64,000 nucleotides of DNA from Desulfotignum sp032250905. GTDB lineage: Bacteria; Desulfobacterota; Desulfobacteria; Desulfobacterales; Desulfobacteraceae. Each line of letters begins with the position of its first letter. Position 1 is the first letter of the stretch. The translations under genes were made by a program, and so were the position numbers. Positions 7,794 to 16,340 of the stretch are shown in pieces. The notes below the pieces were generated by a model, which saw only the letters and a program-made list of their open reading frames with translations, was not told where the DNA came from and did not search any database. Location of the stretch: positions 1 to 64,000 of the forward strand of contig JAVVEQ010000008.1 in NCBI GenBank assembly GCA_032250905.1, given 5' to 3'.

Positions 7794-9557
7794 CTATTTC
7801 CTGTTTTTGGAACTCAATTCCGGAAAATCCCAGTAAAAGTATTCCTGGAAATGGCCCGATCCGGTCGGATCCGATTTGGTCGCCGTCATTTCCCGCAGTT
7901 CGATGCGCCGGATCTTGCCGGAAATGGTCTTGGGCACTTCGGTCACGAACTCAATGATTCTGGGAATCTTGAATTTTGCCAGAATATTGGTGGTGTGTTT
8001 GAACAGTTCCAGTGCCATGTCACGGTTGCCTTCAAATCCGGGACTCAGGATGACATAGGCCTTCACCAGCTGGTACCGGTGGGGATCCGGCGCCCCCACC
8101 ACCGCAGTCTCGGCCACCGCCGGATGCTCGATCAGGGCACTTTCCACTTCAAAGGGACCGATACGGAAATCCGAGGACTTGATGACGTCATCGGCCCTTC
8201 CCACAAACCACCAGTATCCATCTTTGTCAAACGACGCCCGGTCCCCGGTATAATAAAAATGATCCACAAAAACGGAACTCATTTTCTCCGGATTACCGAT
8301 ATACTCGGAAAACAGGCCGATGCCCCGCCATCGGTCCAGCTTGACCACAATATGCCCCACCGTATCCGGGGTGGTGATCTCATTGCCTTCATCATCGGCC
8401 AATGCCACATCATACATGAATGACGGGATACCGAATGACCCGGACCGCATCTTGTCGGCCATCCAGGGCGGATTGCCGATCATGGCGGTGGATTCGGTCT
8501 GCCCGTAGAAGTCCCGGATCCGGGTGCCGGTATGTTTTTCCCACCGGTTGATCACGTCCGGGTTCAACGGCTCGCCCGCTGATACGGACTGGCGCAGTCC
8601 GGCCAACCGGATGCCGGACAGATCCGAATTCACAAACATCCGCCAGGCTGTTGGCGGGGCACAGAACGTGGTGACCTGGTGTTTTTCCAGGGCGTTGAGA
8701 TACAGCCCCGGATCCAGCGCAGTAAAGGAAAACGCGGTAACGGTCGCGCCCACATTGAACGGCACGAAAAAAGAGGACCAGGACCATTTGGCCCAGCCGG
8801 GAGCACTCAGATTATGATGGATATCGTCGGGTCTGACACCTGTGATGACGCTGGTGGACAAATGACCCAGGGGATATGACACCGCGGTGTGTCCTACGCG
8901 TTTGGGAAGTCCGGTGGTGCCGGAAGTGAAAAAGCAGAACAGGATGTCATCCGACCGGGTGGGTGCGGTCGGAGCTTCCATGGATTGACTGGAGATCTCA
9001 TCAAATCCGGTCCAGCCCTCTCTGGTACCGAGTACCAGCTTGATTTTGGGATGGATACCGGTCTGTTCGGCTGCCTGATCGATAAAAGCGGCACTGGCTT
9101 CATCCGCCAGCACCACATCCGGCGGATAGGTTTCAAACCGGTATTCCATTTCCCTTGGGGTCATGGTCGTGGCCGTAGGCACCGCCACGATACCGGCTTT
9201 GATGCAGGCAAGGCTGGAAAACCACATTTCAGGGACAACAGGGGCCATCATATACATGTTCTGTTTGTGACCCACCCCGTTTTCCGCCAGAAAATTCACC
9301 AGCTGATTGGCTTTCTGTATCATCTCCAGATAGGAGAATGACCGGGTGTCGCCGGTATGGATATCATGCCAGATCAACGCGGTTTTATCAGGATGTTCAT
9401 TGATATGAAACGCTTCAAAAATCTGTCCCACCCAGTTGAAATGATCCGGAATCGGCATCTGGTTCAACGTGGTGAAAAAAGTCCTTGCCCTGTCTTCTTT
9501 CCGGGAATCATCCGCCATCTGGTTGATGCGTATCAATTCCTGATAAAGTTCTTTCAT
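7794..9557 (-). CDS. AMP-forming acyl-CoA synthetase
   Basis: The ATG at 9557 has an AAGGAG site upstream and gives 587 residues. ANL-superfamily motifs appear in order: the phosphate-binding loop FFTSGTTGLPKRVGH, the adenine-binding FYGQTESTAM, the hinge YTGDRASFDKDGYWWFVGRADD and the C-terminal lysine in PKTISGKIRRIEL. The enzyme makes an acyl-adenylate and then an acyl-CoA. Its overall pattern resembles medium-chain or acetyl-CoA-synthetase-like ligases, but the sequence alone does not fix chain length. It converges with the CoA-transferase/GNAT gene, stop codons about 10 bases apart. Confidence 0.9.
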   Translation of the reverse strand: MKELYQELIRINQMADDSRKEDRARTFFTTLNQMPIPDHFNWVGQIFEAFHINEHPDKTALIWHDIHTGDTRSFSYLEMIQKANQLVNFLAENGVGHKQNMYMMAPVVPEMWFSSLACIKAGIVAVPTATTMTPREMEYRFETYPPDVVLADEASAAFIDQAAEQTGIHPKIKLVLGTREGWTGFDEISSQSMEAPTAPTRSDDILFCFFTSGTTGLPKRVGHTAVSYPLGHLSTSVITGVRPDDIHHNLSAPGWAKWSWSSFFVPFNVGATVTAFSFTALDPGLYLNALEKHQVTTFCAPPTAWRMFVNSDLSGIRLAGLRQSVSAGEPLNPDVINRWEKHTGTRIRDFYGQTESTAMIGNPPWMADKMRSGSFGIPSFMYDVALADDEGNEITTPDTVGHIVVKLDRWRGIGLFSEYIGNPEKMSSVFVDHFYYTGDRASFDKDGYWWFVGRADDVIKSSDFRIGPFEVESALIEHPAVAETAVVGAPDPHRYQLVKAYVILSPGFEGNRDMALELFKHTTNILAKFKIPRIIEFVTEVPKTISGKIRRIELREMTATKSDPTGSGHFQEYFYWDFPELSSKNRK

Positions 9558-9678
9558 ACCGGTAAACACTCCTTGCAATCCATATAAATGTTATATATAG
9601 CATCAGACCGAAACAGACTGCTTCATCGCACATGGCCACGACCCTTGTCAAGGCTTTGCTACAACTTATAACAAAATT

Positions 9679-10665
9679 ATGCGAAAGGAACGGCATCCTG
9701 TGGCAACCAGCGATTTCACCCTGATCATGGCCCCCCTCCAGGGATTCACGGATGTCACGTTCAGAAATGTGTATGCCAGGCATTTTGCGGGTGTGGATGA
9801 AGCCCTGGCCCCGTTCATCTCCACCATGGGACAACAGCGCCTCAAACCGTCCCGTCTCAGGGATGTGGCCTTGCAGTACAACCAGGCCCTGCCGGTCACC
9901 CCGCAGATTCTGGGCAATACGGCAGAGGAGTTTATCTTTCTGGCCCGGCACCTTGCCGACATGGGGCATACACGGGTTAACTGGAACCTGGGATGCCCCC
10001 ACTCCAAGATTGCCAAAAAAATGCGCGGATCCGGCCTGCTGATGTTTCCGGAAAAGATCGATGCACTGCTGGAAAAAATTGTCTCACAGATCCCGGTGCC
10101 GCTGTCCGTGAAAATCCGCCTGGGCCGGAAGGATAAAGAAGAGGGCCATGACCTGATCCAGGTATTGAACCGCCACCCGCTGGACCATGTGATCCTGCAT
10201 CCCCGCACCGGGATTCAGATGTACCGGGGAGAGGCGGATCTTGATGCGTTCGAGGCGGCCATGGACGCCTGTGTGCACCCGTTTGTGTACAACGGAGATA
10301 TTACGGATACGACGTCATTTTCACGGGTGAGGCGCCGATTTCCCGATATCCGCCGGTTCATGATCGGCCGGGGAATTCTGGCCAATCCGTTTCTGCCCGA
10401 GGAGATCAAAAAGATGTCATCGAACCCGGACTGCCGCCTGTCAAGGCTTCAATGCTTTCACGACGATCTGATGGCCGCATATGCGGACCGGTTTTCCGGT
10501 CCCGGCCATCTGATCGGCAGAATGAAAGGATTCTGGCATTATCTGGGTCCTTCATTCAAAAATCACCACCAGGCTTTAAAAAAAATTCTGAGATCCCCTT
10601 CTGTTGAGGCCTATTCCGGTCATGTGGCCGATTTTTTCGGTGCCGACCCGCAATTTACCCCCTGA
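9679..10665 (+). CDS. tRNA-dihydrouridine synthase family protein (first of two)
   Basis: A 328-residue FMN-dependent TIM-barrel enzyme that reduces uridine to dihydrouridine in tRNA. Seen are the N-terminal MAPLQGFTDVTFRN, the catalytic-cysteine region NWNLGCPHSKI, the substrate-site lysine in PLSVKIRLGR, the histidine of VILHPRTG, and the phosphate-binding YNGDIT and MIGRGILANPF. It is more distant from DusB than the second copy at 13916 and resembles the DusC/short-Dus side of the family. The start at 9679 lacks a strong ribosome-binding site; an internal methionine further in is too far inside the fold. Confidence 0.9.
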   Translation: MRKERHPVATSDFTLIMAPLQGFTDVTFRNVYARHFAGVDEALAPFISTMGQQRLKPSRLRDVALQYNQALPVTPQILGNTAEEFIFLARHLADMGHTRVNWNLGCPHSKIAKKMRGSGLLMFPEKIDALLEKIVSQIPVPLSVKIRLGRKDKEEGHDLIQVLNRHPLDHVILHPRTGIQMYRGEADLDAFEAAMDACVHPFVYNGDITDTTSFSRVRRRFPDIRRFMIGRGILANPFLPEEIKKMSSNPDCRLSRLQCFHDDLMAAYADRFSGPGHLIGRMKGFWHYLGPSFKNHHQALKKILRSPSVEAYSGHVADFFGADPQFTP

Positions 10666-10743
10666 ATCGCTGCCGCCCACACCCGGGAGGCGCCTGCAAC
10701 AAATCCCTGGTGGATCGGGTCAAACACCCTTTATAAAAGACTG

Positions 10744-10935
10744 TCATCCTTTTTTGTCAGTTGCCGACGGCGGGCGGTGATCCATGATGGTTGTGGTCTG
10801 TTCTGTTTCAGATTTCTTGCCTGTCACCTGACAGGCATCGCGCATTCAGGTGGAAATTCCCATTTTTGGCAGAATATAAATCTGCAGCAGCAGATAAATT
10901 CCCACGAACCCGATGATCCAAAGCATTTCCTTCAT
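10744..10935 (-). CDS. Candidate small membrane selenoprotein (in-frame UGA read as selenocysteine)
   Basis: An AGGAGGG ribosome-binding site precedes the ATG at 10935. The frame encodes 29 residues, meets TGA at 10846-10848, then stays open for 33 codons to a TGA at 10744-10746. With selenocysteine at the first TGA the product is 63 residues: a membrane helix (about 4-22, MLWIIGFVGIYLLLQIYIL), then PKMGIST-Sec-MRDAC, which puts Sec30 five residues before Cys35, then a polar tail. A perfect 8-bp hairpin with an AGGU loop starts 8 bases after the UGA. YedF and SelD genes lie at the right edge of this window, so the cell should make selenoproteins. If UGA is a stop, the product is a 29-residue membrane peptide. 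Function unknown; a membrane-tethered redox role is inference. Confidence 0.65.
10818..10837 (-). promoter_or_regulatory. SECIS-like hairpin
   Basis: In the transcript of the small minus-strand gene, an 8-bp perfect stem is closed by the loop AGGU. The loop lies 16 bases past the in-frame UGA. Bacterial SECIS elements sit just downstream of the UGA and carry one or two G residues at the start of the loop, as in the AGGUCU loop of E. coli fdhF. No U-tract follows, so it is a poor terminator. Confidence 0.6.
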
Positions 10936-10969
10936 AAGCCCTCCTGTTAAATATAATGTATACATCTAT

Positions 10970-10998
10970 ATATTAATCACAAACCAGACTGGATTCAA
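10970..10998 (-). promoter_or_regulatory. Putative sigma-70 promoter of the small selenoprotein gene
   Basis: On the minus strand TTGAAT (10993-10998), a 17-base spacer and TAATAT (10970-10975) lie about 35 bases upstream of the ATG at 10935. A second pair (TTGTGA, 16 bases, TACATT) overlaps it, so the exact start point is uncertain. Confidence 0.45.
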
Positions 10999-11171
10999 CC
11001 CATGGTCATCATATCCCTTATCTTTAAAAAACGGTTCAGGCTGCCTGGAATCATCATTAAAAACATGTTCGGCCTATTGACAGGAACGGCGCAATGAATA
11101 GTTTTGTTTTTATATGTTTAGCATTTCCTCATTTTGATTTTTTTGTTGGAACCATTGAATGGAGATGTACA

Positions 11172-11363
11172 ATGCCGATTTATGAATACCAGTGCAGTAC
11201 CTGCAAACATGAATTTGAAAAACTGGTGTTTGCGGGCGATACACCTGATATCACCTGTCCGGAATGTAGAAGCCGGGATGTCACAAAAAAAATGAGTGCG
11301 GTAAGCTTTATGGGCAAAAGCATGGGTACCTGCGCGGCAGATGCCCCTAAAGGGTTTTCATGA
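11172..11363 (+). CDS. FmdB-type zinc-ribbon protein
   Basis: The 63-residue product opens with MPIYEYQCSTC, the signature of the FmdB/CxxC_CXXC_SSSS family, and has the two metal-binding pairs CSTC and CPEC about 25 residues apart. It ends with a short glycine/alanine tail. Founding members were described as putative regulators near formamidase and amidase genes; most are uncharacterised. The start at 11172 has GGAG eight bases upstream and matches the family N-terminus, so the longer frame beginning at 11094 is unlikely. It is a single-gene unit. Confidence 0.92.
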   Translation: MPIYEYQCSTCKHEFEKLVFAGDTPDITCPECRSRDVTKKMSAVSFMGKSMGTCAADAPKGFS

Positions 11364-11430
11364 GCCGGTTAACCTTCGGGACAGCCGGGCGCCGTCCATG
11401 TCTGCAAAACGATCCTGACAGCAAATTAGC

Positions 11431-11458
11431 TTGCAAAACAATTATTTATGTATATGAT
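11431..11458 (+). promoter_or_regulatory. Putative sigma-70 promoter of the universal stress protein gene
   Basis: TTGCAA (11431-11436), a 16-base spacer and TATGAT (11453-11458) lie about 60 bases upstream of the start codon at 11521. Confidence 0.45.
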
Positions 11459-11520
11459 AGAGGCTGATTTGACGGATATATTATCATTTGTACCCCTAAC
11501 ATTCTAATGGGAGAGTTCCA

Positions 11521-12045
11521 ATGAACAAAAAAATTCAGAATATTCTTTTTGCCTCTGACCTGTCTGTGGACATTAAGCCGGTTTTCGAACAGGCCGTTAC
11601 CATGGCCACTTACACCGGCGCCAATCTGATTGTTCTTCATGTGATGGAAGAAGCCAGCCCGTCTGCTCAAAGACAGGTGAAAATGGCATTTGGTGAAAAC
11701 CTTTACAAAGAAATCAGGGCCAAACACAAAACCGGCGCTCAGGATCTGCTCATCGGCAAAAATGTGGATGCAGTGAAAATCCGTCAGGCCATTGCCGGCT
11801 TTTTTGAAGACCGTGAAAAAACCCCGGCCGATGCAGAGTCCCCCATCAAGAAAATCCTTGTGGCTGAAAGCCATTCCATCGCGGATGAAATTGTATCCAC
11901 CGCCGTGGAAGAAGACTGTGCGTTCATCGTCATGGGTTGCAGACAACAGGGACTGGTGGCAAAAGCCATGGGTGACAAACTGGTCCGCAAAGTATTGAAA
12001 CGGTCCTCGGTTCCCGTGTTCGTGGTTCCACGTGACAGGGAATAA
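11521..12045 (+). CDS. Universal stress protein (UspA family)
   Basis: The protein has one Usp domain in 174 residues. The N-terminal strand is IQNILFASDLS, VLHVMEE follows the second strand, and the C-terminal part is MGCRQQGLVAKAMGDKLVRK followed by SSVPVFVV. ATP-binding Usps end their loop with G(S/T); this one has GD, so nucleotide binding is uncertain. There is an insertion of about 25 residues (KFKDREKTPADAE region, near 95-110) compared with the usual 145-residue domain. It is monocistronic, with a GGGAG ribosome-binding site, and converges with the MFS gene three bases away. Members act in stress and energy-limitation responses. Confidence 0.9.
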   Translation: MNKKIQNILFASDLSVDIKPVFEQAVTMATYTGANLIVLHVMEEASPSAQRQVKMAFGENLYKEIRAKHKTGAQDLLIGKNVDAVKIRQAIAGFFEDREKTPADAESPIKKILVAESHSIADEIVSTAVEEDCAFIVMGCRQQGLVAKAMGDKLVRKVLKRSSVPVFVVPRDRE

Positions 12046-12047
12046 CC

Positions 12048-13469
12048 TCAGATCTCACGTGTCGTATTTCTTTTCTCACTTCCCCGCGAAAATGTCACTG
12101 CAATTCCGATGGCAGCCAGACCCGTTCCGGCTGCCATCACATGCCTGAATCCGGCCATGAATGCCGGAGTCATTTCAGGGACATACCTGTCCATACCTTC
12201 CCCTTGAAGTGACAGAAACGCAGAAAAAATCGTTCCAGCCAGCGCCACACCGAAGACCATACCCACGGTTCGGGCAGTAGCAATCGAACCGGATGCGATG
12301 CCCCGCTGATGGACAGCCACTGCACCCATGATAGTGGTATTGTTGGGAGAGACAAACAAGGCCGTGCCGATACCCGCCAGAGCCATGCGCCATACAATGG
12401 CGGAAATGACGGGTTCCGGAGACAAAAAAATCAGAACAACCAAAGACACACACATGAAGGTCATACCCAGGGTACACAGCAACCTGGATCCCAGGCGGTC
12501 CGCCAGCATTCCGGAAACCGGTGAAATAATCAGCAGAAACAGAAACGGTACAATCATGATAAGTCCGGTGATGGATGCGGAAAATCCTCCCGGGTAAGTG
12601 AGATAGAAAGGCATCATGAAAACCAGGAGAAACAGACTGGCAAAAAGAATGCCCGTTGATATCAACGGCAGAATGAACAGCCGGATTTTCATCAATCCCA
12701 GGTCCAGCAGCGGATGGGGACTGTGCGTTTCATTCTTCACAAACCCAAGGCCGCTGATGATGGCCGTCGCAAGCCCCAGCCCGGTTTTCAGAGAAATCAT
12801 CCCCCAGTCCGGAATCCTTGTCAGCGTAATGATCAGGCTGCACAAAAAAACGATCAGCAGAAGGCTGCCTGCTTTATCCAGAGGTTCCCGGCTCCCGTTA
12901 CCGCCCGGCAGATCCCTGAGCACGAGCATGCCGGCCGCCACCGCCATTATGCCGATGGGGATATTGATATAAAAAATCAGACGCCAGGAGAAATATGCCA
13001 GAATCATTCCTCCGGCCAGGGGTCCCAACGTCAACCCCATTGCGACCACTGCCCCCATCATGCCCAGGGCCTTGCCCCGTTCCGTCTGCGGGAACGCATC
13101 CACCACCATCGCCGGGGAACAGGCCATGAGCATGGATGCGCCGATTCCCTGCAGTGCCCTTGCGCCCACCAGCATCCAGGATGTCCAGGCCTGACCGCAT
13201 AAAAAAGATCCCCCGGTGAATACCAGAAATCCAATCACATAAATCTGTCTGCGGCCGCGAATGTCCGACAGCCTCCCGAATGTCAGCAGCAGCGAAGACA
13301 CAGTGAGCAGGTATACCACCATCACCCATTTGACTGTTCCCACATCGGAATTCAGATCTTCCATAATATAGGGCAGTGCCACATTGACGATACTTGAGTC
13401 CAGCGTAGACATGAAAATGGAAATTCCCACCAGTATGAACACCTGCCATTTTTTACTCCCGATTCCCAT
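12048..13469 (-). CDS. MFS drug-type transporter, DHA2 (EmrB/QacA-like) family
   Basis: With the start at 13469 (AGAGGAGC ribosome-binding site) the protein has 473 residues and about 14 hydrophobic segments, the DHA2 layout. The first helix carries the family pattern STLDSSIVNVALPYI; motif A (GRLSDIRGRRQIY) follows helix 2 and the antiporter motif region is GPLAGGMILAYFSWRLIF. Such transporters export hydrophobic compounds in exchange for protons, in the inner membrane; the substrate cannot be read from sequence. There is no adjacent TetR or MarR regulator, and no HlyD-type partner. It is divergent from the gene at 13551. Confidence 0.9.
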   Translation of the reverse strand: MGIGSKKWQVFILVGISIFMSTLDSSIVNVALPYIMEDLNSDVGTVKWVMVVYLLTVSSLLLTFGRLSDIRGRRQIYVIGFLVFTGGSFLCGQAWTSWMLVGARALQGIGASMLMACSPAMVVDAFPQTERGKALGMMGAVVAMGLTLGPLAGGMILAYFSWRLIFYINIPIGIMAVAAGMLVLRDLPGGNGSREPLDKAGSLLLIVFLCSLIITLTRIPDWGMISLKTGLGLATAIISGLGFVKNETHSPHPLLDLGLMKIRLFILPLISTGILFASLFLLVFMMPFYLTYPGGFSASITGLIMIVPFLFLLIISPVSGMLADRLGSRLLCTLGMTFMCVSLVVLIFLSPEPVISAIVWRMALAGIGTALFVSPNNTTIMGAVAVHQRGIASGSIATARTVGMVFGVALAGTIFSAFLSLQGEGMDRYVPEMTPAFMAGFRHVMAAGTGLAAIGIAVTFSRGSEKRNTTREI

Positions 13470-13550
13470 GCTCCTCTCACTCCATTGTTTTGATTTGTCA
13501 CAGAATATGGTATATTGCCTCCAATAACAAGACAATAGAAAAGGAGCTTC

Positions 13551-13919
13551 ATGACAACCATCAATGATGTGGTATTGATCTACATGGAAGATGCACCCAT
13601 ATCCTTTGCACGGATTGAAAGTATTGTTCCGGATCCGAAAAAAGGCTGGTTCCAGATTAAACTGCTCATGCTTCAGATCCCGTTGCAGACCGTCACATGG
13701 ATATTGAAAGATGCGTACATCAACGGAGAGGAATTCCAGATGAACGGGAAGCAGATGCGCCTGGAAACCATTCATGCCCCAAAGGAAACCCCTTTTTTCA
13801 ACCAGGACCCGGATTCAGATGATCAAAAAACAGCTCCTTCGGCAAAGGCCACTTCCCGGTCACAGAAAAAAACCGACAACATTATCTCTCTGGCGGATCT
13901 GAAGAAAAAAAAATCATGA
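13551..13919 (+). CDS. Uncharacterised conserved-looking protein
   Basis: I do not recognise this 122-residue protein. Residues 1-80 look like a compact alpha/beta domain (INDVVLIYMEDAPISFARIE, then KGWFQIKLLMLQIPLQTVTW and a strand with INGEEFQMNGKQMRLE). Residues 80-122 are a charged, probably disordered tail ending in LADLKKKKS. An AAGGAG site precedes the start. Its last four bases overlap the start of dusB (ATGA), so the two are translationally coupled; a link to tRNA modification or the translation apparatus is only a guess. Confidence 0.8.
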   Translation: MTTINDVVLIYMEDAPISFARIESIVPDPKKGWFQIKLLMLQIPLQTVTWILKDAYINGEEFQMNGKQMRLETIHAPKETPFFNQDPDSDDQKTAPSAKATSRSQKKTDNIISLADLKKKKS

Positions 13920-14941
13920 ACAAGTCCCGGACGGAACCTTGCTCCGGTTTTTCCCAGGCTGATATCCAGACGTGGAAAATCGGATCTTTGTGCATCCATG
14001 GAAAAACCTTTCTGGCACCTCTGGCCGGTATCACCAATCTGCCGTTTCGACACCTGGTCAAAGAGTGTGGCGCTGCGGTTGTATGTTCGGAGATGATCAG
14101 TGCCAAAGGGCTTTTTTACAATTCGGAGAAAACCCGGTTCCTTCTGTCATCCTGTCCGGAAGAACGCCCCGTGTCCGTTCAGATCTTTGGTGCAGAACCC
14201 GATATCATGGCCCGGGCCGCCGCAGAAATCACTACCATGGGGACCGCAGATATCCTTGATATCAATTTCGGGTGCAGCGTTAAAAAGGTACTCAGGCAGG
14301 GGGCCGGTGCCGCCCTGATGAATGATCTCACCTTGAGTCGAAACATCATCCAGGCGGTCCGGCAGGCGACCCCCCTGCCAATGACCATCAAAATGCGATC
14401 CGGGTGGGATCCCTCCGGTTTTCAGGCGTTTGCCCTGGCTGCCATGGCTGAAGAAGAAGGCGTAGATGCGGTTATTTTTCATCCGCGCACCGCCACACAG
14501 GGCTTCAAAGGCCATGCGGACTGGAACCTGATTCAACGGTTGAAACACCAAACCGGCCTGCCGGTGATCGGGAACGGCGATATTCTCACGCCGTCCGATG
14601 CATTGACAATGCTGAAACAGACCGGTTGCGATGCGGTGATGATCGGCCGGGGCGCCATGACCAATCCCTTTCTTCCCTGGCAGGTGGAAACCCTCATTGC
14701 TCATGGTGTCAGCCCTCCTGTCACCGCAGCAGACATCTTCAGGAAAATGGAACGGCTCACCCGGTTGTATGTCGACTATTTCGGGGAGACCACCGCATGC
14801 CGGCTGCTCCGGGGACGGCTGCCCTGGTTTGTCAAAGGAATGCCCGGATGCACTGAAATTCGAAAATCGCTGTCCCGGATCTCTTTCACGAATCAAGCCA
14901 TTGAACTGATCCAAGATTATGAATATCGCCTCAGTTTGTAA
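13916..14941 (+). CDS. dusB: tRNA-dihydrouridine synthase B
   Basis: A 341-residue FMN enzyme of the DusB/NifR3 type. Motifs in order: FLAPLAGITNLPFRHLVK, CSEMISAKG, PVSVQIFGAEPD, the catalytic-cysteine loop DINFGCSVKKV, MTIKMRSGWD, FHPRTATQGFKGHADW, PVIGNGDI and MIGRGAMTNPFLPW. These match DusB better than the other Dus in this window. It reduces specific uridines in the tRNA D-arm using NADPH. Translation is probably coupled to the upstream small gene by the ATGA overlap. In many proteobacteria dusB precedes fis; here no fis follows. Confidence 0.93.
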   Translation: MNKSRTEPCSGFSQADIQTWKIGSLCIHGKTFLAPLAGITNLPFRHLVKECGAAVVCSEMISAKGLFYNSEKTRFLLSSCPEERPVSVQIFGAEPDIMARAAAEITTMGTADILDINFGCSVKKVLRQGAGAALMNDLTLSRNIIQAVRQATPLPMTIKMRSGWDPSGFQAFALAAMAEEEGVDAVIFHPRTATQGFKGHADWNLIQRLKHQTGLPVIGNGDILTPSDALTMLKQTGCDAVMIGRGAMTNPFLPWQVETLIAHGVSPPVTAADIFRKMERLTRLYVDYFGETTACRLLRGRLPWFVKGMPGCTEIRKSLSRISFTNQAIELIQDYEYRLSL

Positions 14942-14997
14942 ATCCCGTTCATTTAAACGAAATCTGATTTATCGCTGCTGAAAATCGCAAAAAGACC

Positions 14998-15026
14998 TTG
15001 ACAAAGAAACAAAAAAACAGGATATA
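14998..15026 (+). promoter_or_regulatory. Putative sigma-70 promoter
   Basis: TTGACA (14998-15003), a 17-base A-rich spacer and GATATA (15021-15026), inside the run GATATATATTTATAG, lie about 140 bases upstream of the gene at 15165. The exact -10 is ambiguous because TATATA and TATATT overlap it. A long leader would result. Confidence 0.5.
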
Positions 15027-15164
15027 TATTTATAGCATTTTAAATAAATGCCATATTCGGAAAAAATTCCGGGTCACTTTCTAAAAAACCAAATAAGATT
15101 TTTACTTGCGAAAATCAGGCCATTTTCACGGAAAGAAAAACGTTTCAAGGAGAACATGAACTAA

Positions 15165-15968
15165 ATGAATGATTTTTTACACAGCCTGCGTAATGGACAG
15201 GCGGAAAAACAGCGTGCTCCCAAGACACGTAAAAGCCATGACAATTCATATCAATATAACACCGCGCCCAGGTACCATTCTTACAGCAACGGGTATCAAA
15301 ACCCCAGAAATCCCAATATCAAGCGGCAGCCCATTCCTCCCGGACCCATGGGAAATCAGCTCCCGCCTGAAGATCCCGGCATCACTCTGCTTGCGGATGC
15401 CATTGAAAACCTGACGCACCACGTAGAAATTTTGATCAAAAACCAGGAATACATGTCCAGCATTCAGGAGCGCACCGCTGATGTGATCGAACGCCAGGCA
15501 TTTGCCATCGAACATATCGTAAGGCACCTGCGCCTGGATCAAGACCCCCCGCAGTCAGCTGACATGCCCCCGGAAATGCGTTATGATGCAATACAGGAAT
15601 CTGAAGAGGAGCAGGAAACATCCCCGGAGAAACCCATGGATGCCATGCCCTCCCAGGCGGGCAGCATTTCGCCTCAATTTCCTGAAACCGCTGCGCCCGG
15701 CCCACATCACCCGGACATGAAAACCAAACGCCGGGTGATCAGAAAACGCAGAAAAACCGCAGAGGAAAAGACGGCCACAGCGGCTGCCACAGACACCGCG
15801 TCACTGCTTCCCCGGGAAGAAATCTTGAACATCATCCAGACCATGAGAAATGAGGGGGCAACCTACGATCAAATCGCCAAACACCTGGTGGATTTAGGCC
15901 AGCCCACATTCTCAGGCCGGGGAGAATGGCACGCACAGACCATTCACCGGTTGTGCAGCAGGAAATAA
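15165..15968 (+). CDS. Uncharacterised protein with a recombinase-like C-terminal helical domain
   Basis: I do not recognise this as a named family. Residues 1-65 are polar, rich in Tyr, Asn and Pro and probably disordered; 70-125 form a predicted helix with heptad character (LADAIENLTHHVEILIKNQ); 125-210 are acidic, then basic (KTKRRVIRKRRK) and disordered. Residues 213-267 form an ordered domain in which EEILNIIQTMRNEGATYDQI, then AKHLVDLGQPTF and GEWHAQTIHRL follow the spacing of the helix-turn-helix at the end of serine-recombinase and resolvase-like domains. A DNA-binding role is inference. A strong terminator follows at 15986. Confidence 0.75.
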   Translation: MNDFLHSLRNGQAEKQRAPKTRKSHDNSYQYNTAPRYHSYSNGYQNPRNPNIKRQPIPPGPMGNQLPPEDPGITLLADAIENLTHHVEILIKNQEYMSSIQERTADVIERQAFAIEHIVRHLRLDQDPPQSADMPPEMRYDAIQESEEEQETSPEKPMDAMPSQAGSISPQFPETAAPGPHHPDMKTKRRVIRKRRKTAEEKTATAAATDTASLLPREEILNIIQTMRNEGATYDQIAKHLVDLGQPTFSGRGEWHAQTIHRLCSRK

Positions 15969-15985
15969 TCCGGTCCATACCCAAC

Positions 15986-16037
15986 CGCAAGGCAGCGAAT
16001 CGAGGTTTACCGGGTTCGATGCCTTGCGTTGTTTTTT
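15986..16037 (+). terminator. Rho-independent terminator
   Basis: A 9-bp stem (CGCAAGGCA with TGCCTTGCG) encloses a 25-base loop containing a further imperfect pairing, followed by TTGTTTTTT. It begins 17 bases after the stop codon of the gene at 15165 and its T-tract meets the stop of the opposing HNH gene. Confidence 0.8.
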
Positions 16038-16332
16038 ACGGATTCGGCGTGAGCCGGTCCAGATAGACATCCCATTCCCATGGCAGCATCTGCTTTTTTT
16101 TTGAGTTACAGTCTTTACAGCAGGGCACCAGATTGAATTTTTCCGACCGCCCCCCCCGAATCAGCGGTATCAGGTGGTCCATGGTCAACTCTGACGCCAG
16201 AAACTGTTGACCGCAATAATGACAGATGCCTCTAGCACATTTGCGCTTCCACCACTGACTGTGTCTCAGTTTTCTGGCTTTGGCCCGTTCTTTTTTCAAA
16301 ACCGCGTCGTCCACGAAAAAATCCGGTTCCAT
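16036..16332 (-). CDS. HNH endonuclease-type protein
   Basis: With the start at 16332 (GAGG six bases upstream) the protein has 98 residues. It shows the HNH layout: a zinc-binding pair CHYCG, LTMDHLIPLIRGGRSEKFNL with the DH dyad and conserved asparagine, and the second pair CCKDCNSKK. HNH domains cut DNA or RNA with one metal ion; small stand-alone members are common and mostly uncharacterised. It is the last gene of the hisI-hisG-aminotransferase-engB-era operon, eight bases after era, an unusual companion whose job is not evident. Confidence 0.85.
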   Translation of the reverse strand: MEPDFFVDDAVLKKERAKARKLRHSQWWKRKCARGICHYCGQQFLASELTMDHLIPLIRGGRSEKFNLVPCCKDCNSKKKQMLPWEWDVYLDRLTPNP

Positions 16333-16340
16333 CACTGCCC

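Noticed and set aside
10818..10837. The hairpin in the small minus-strand gene might be a transcription terminator.
   Set aside because: No T-tract follows, and the frame stays open through and beyond it. Position and loop fit a SECIS better.
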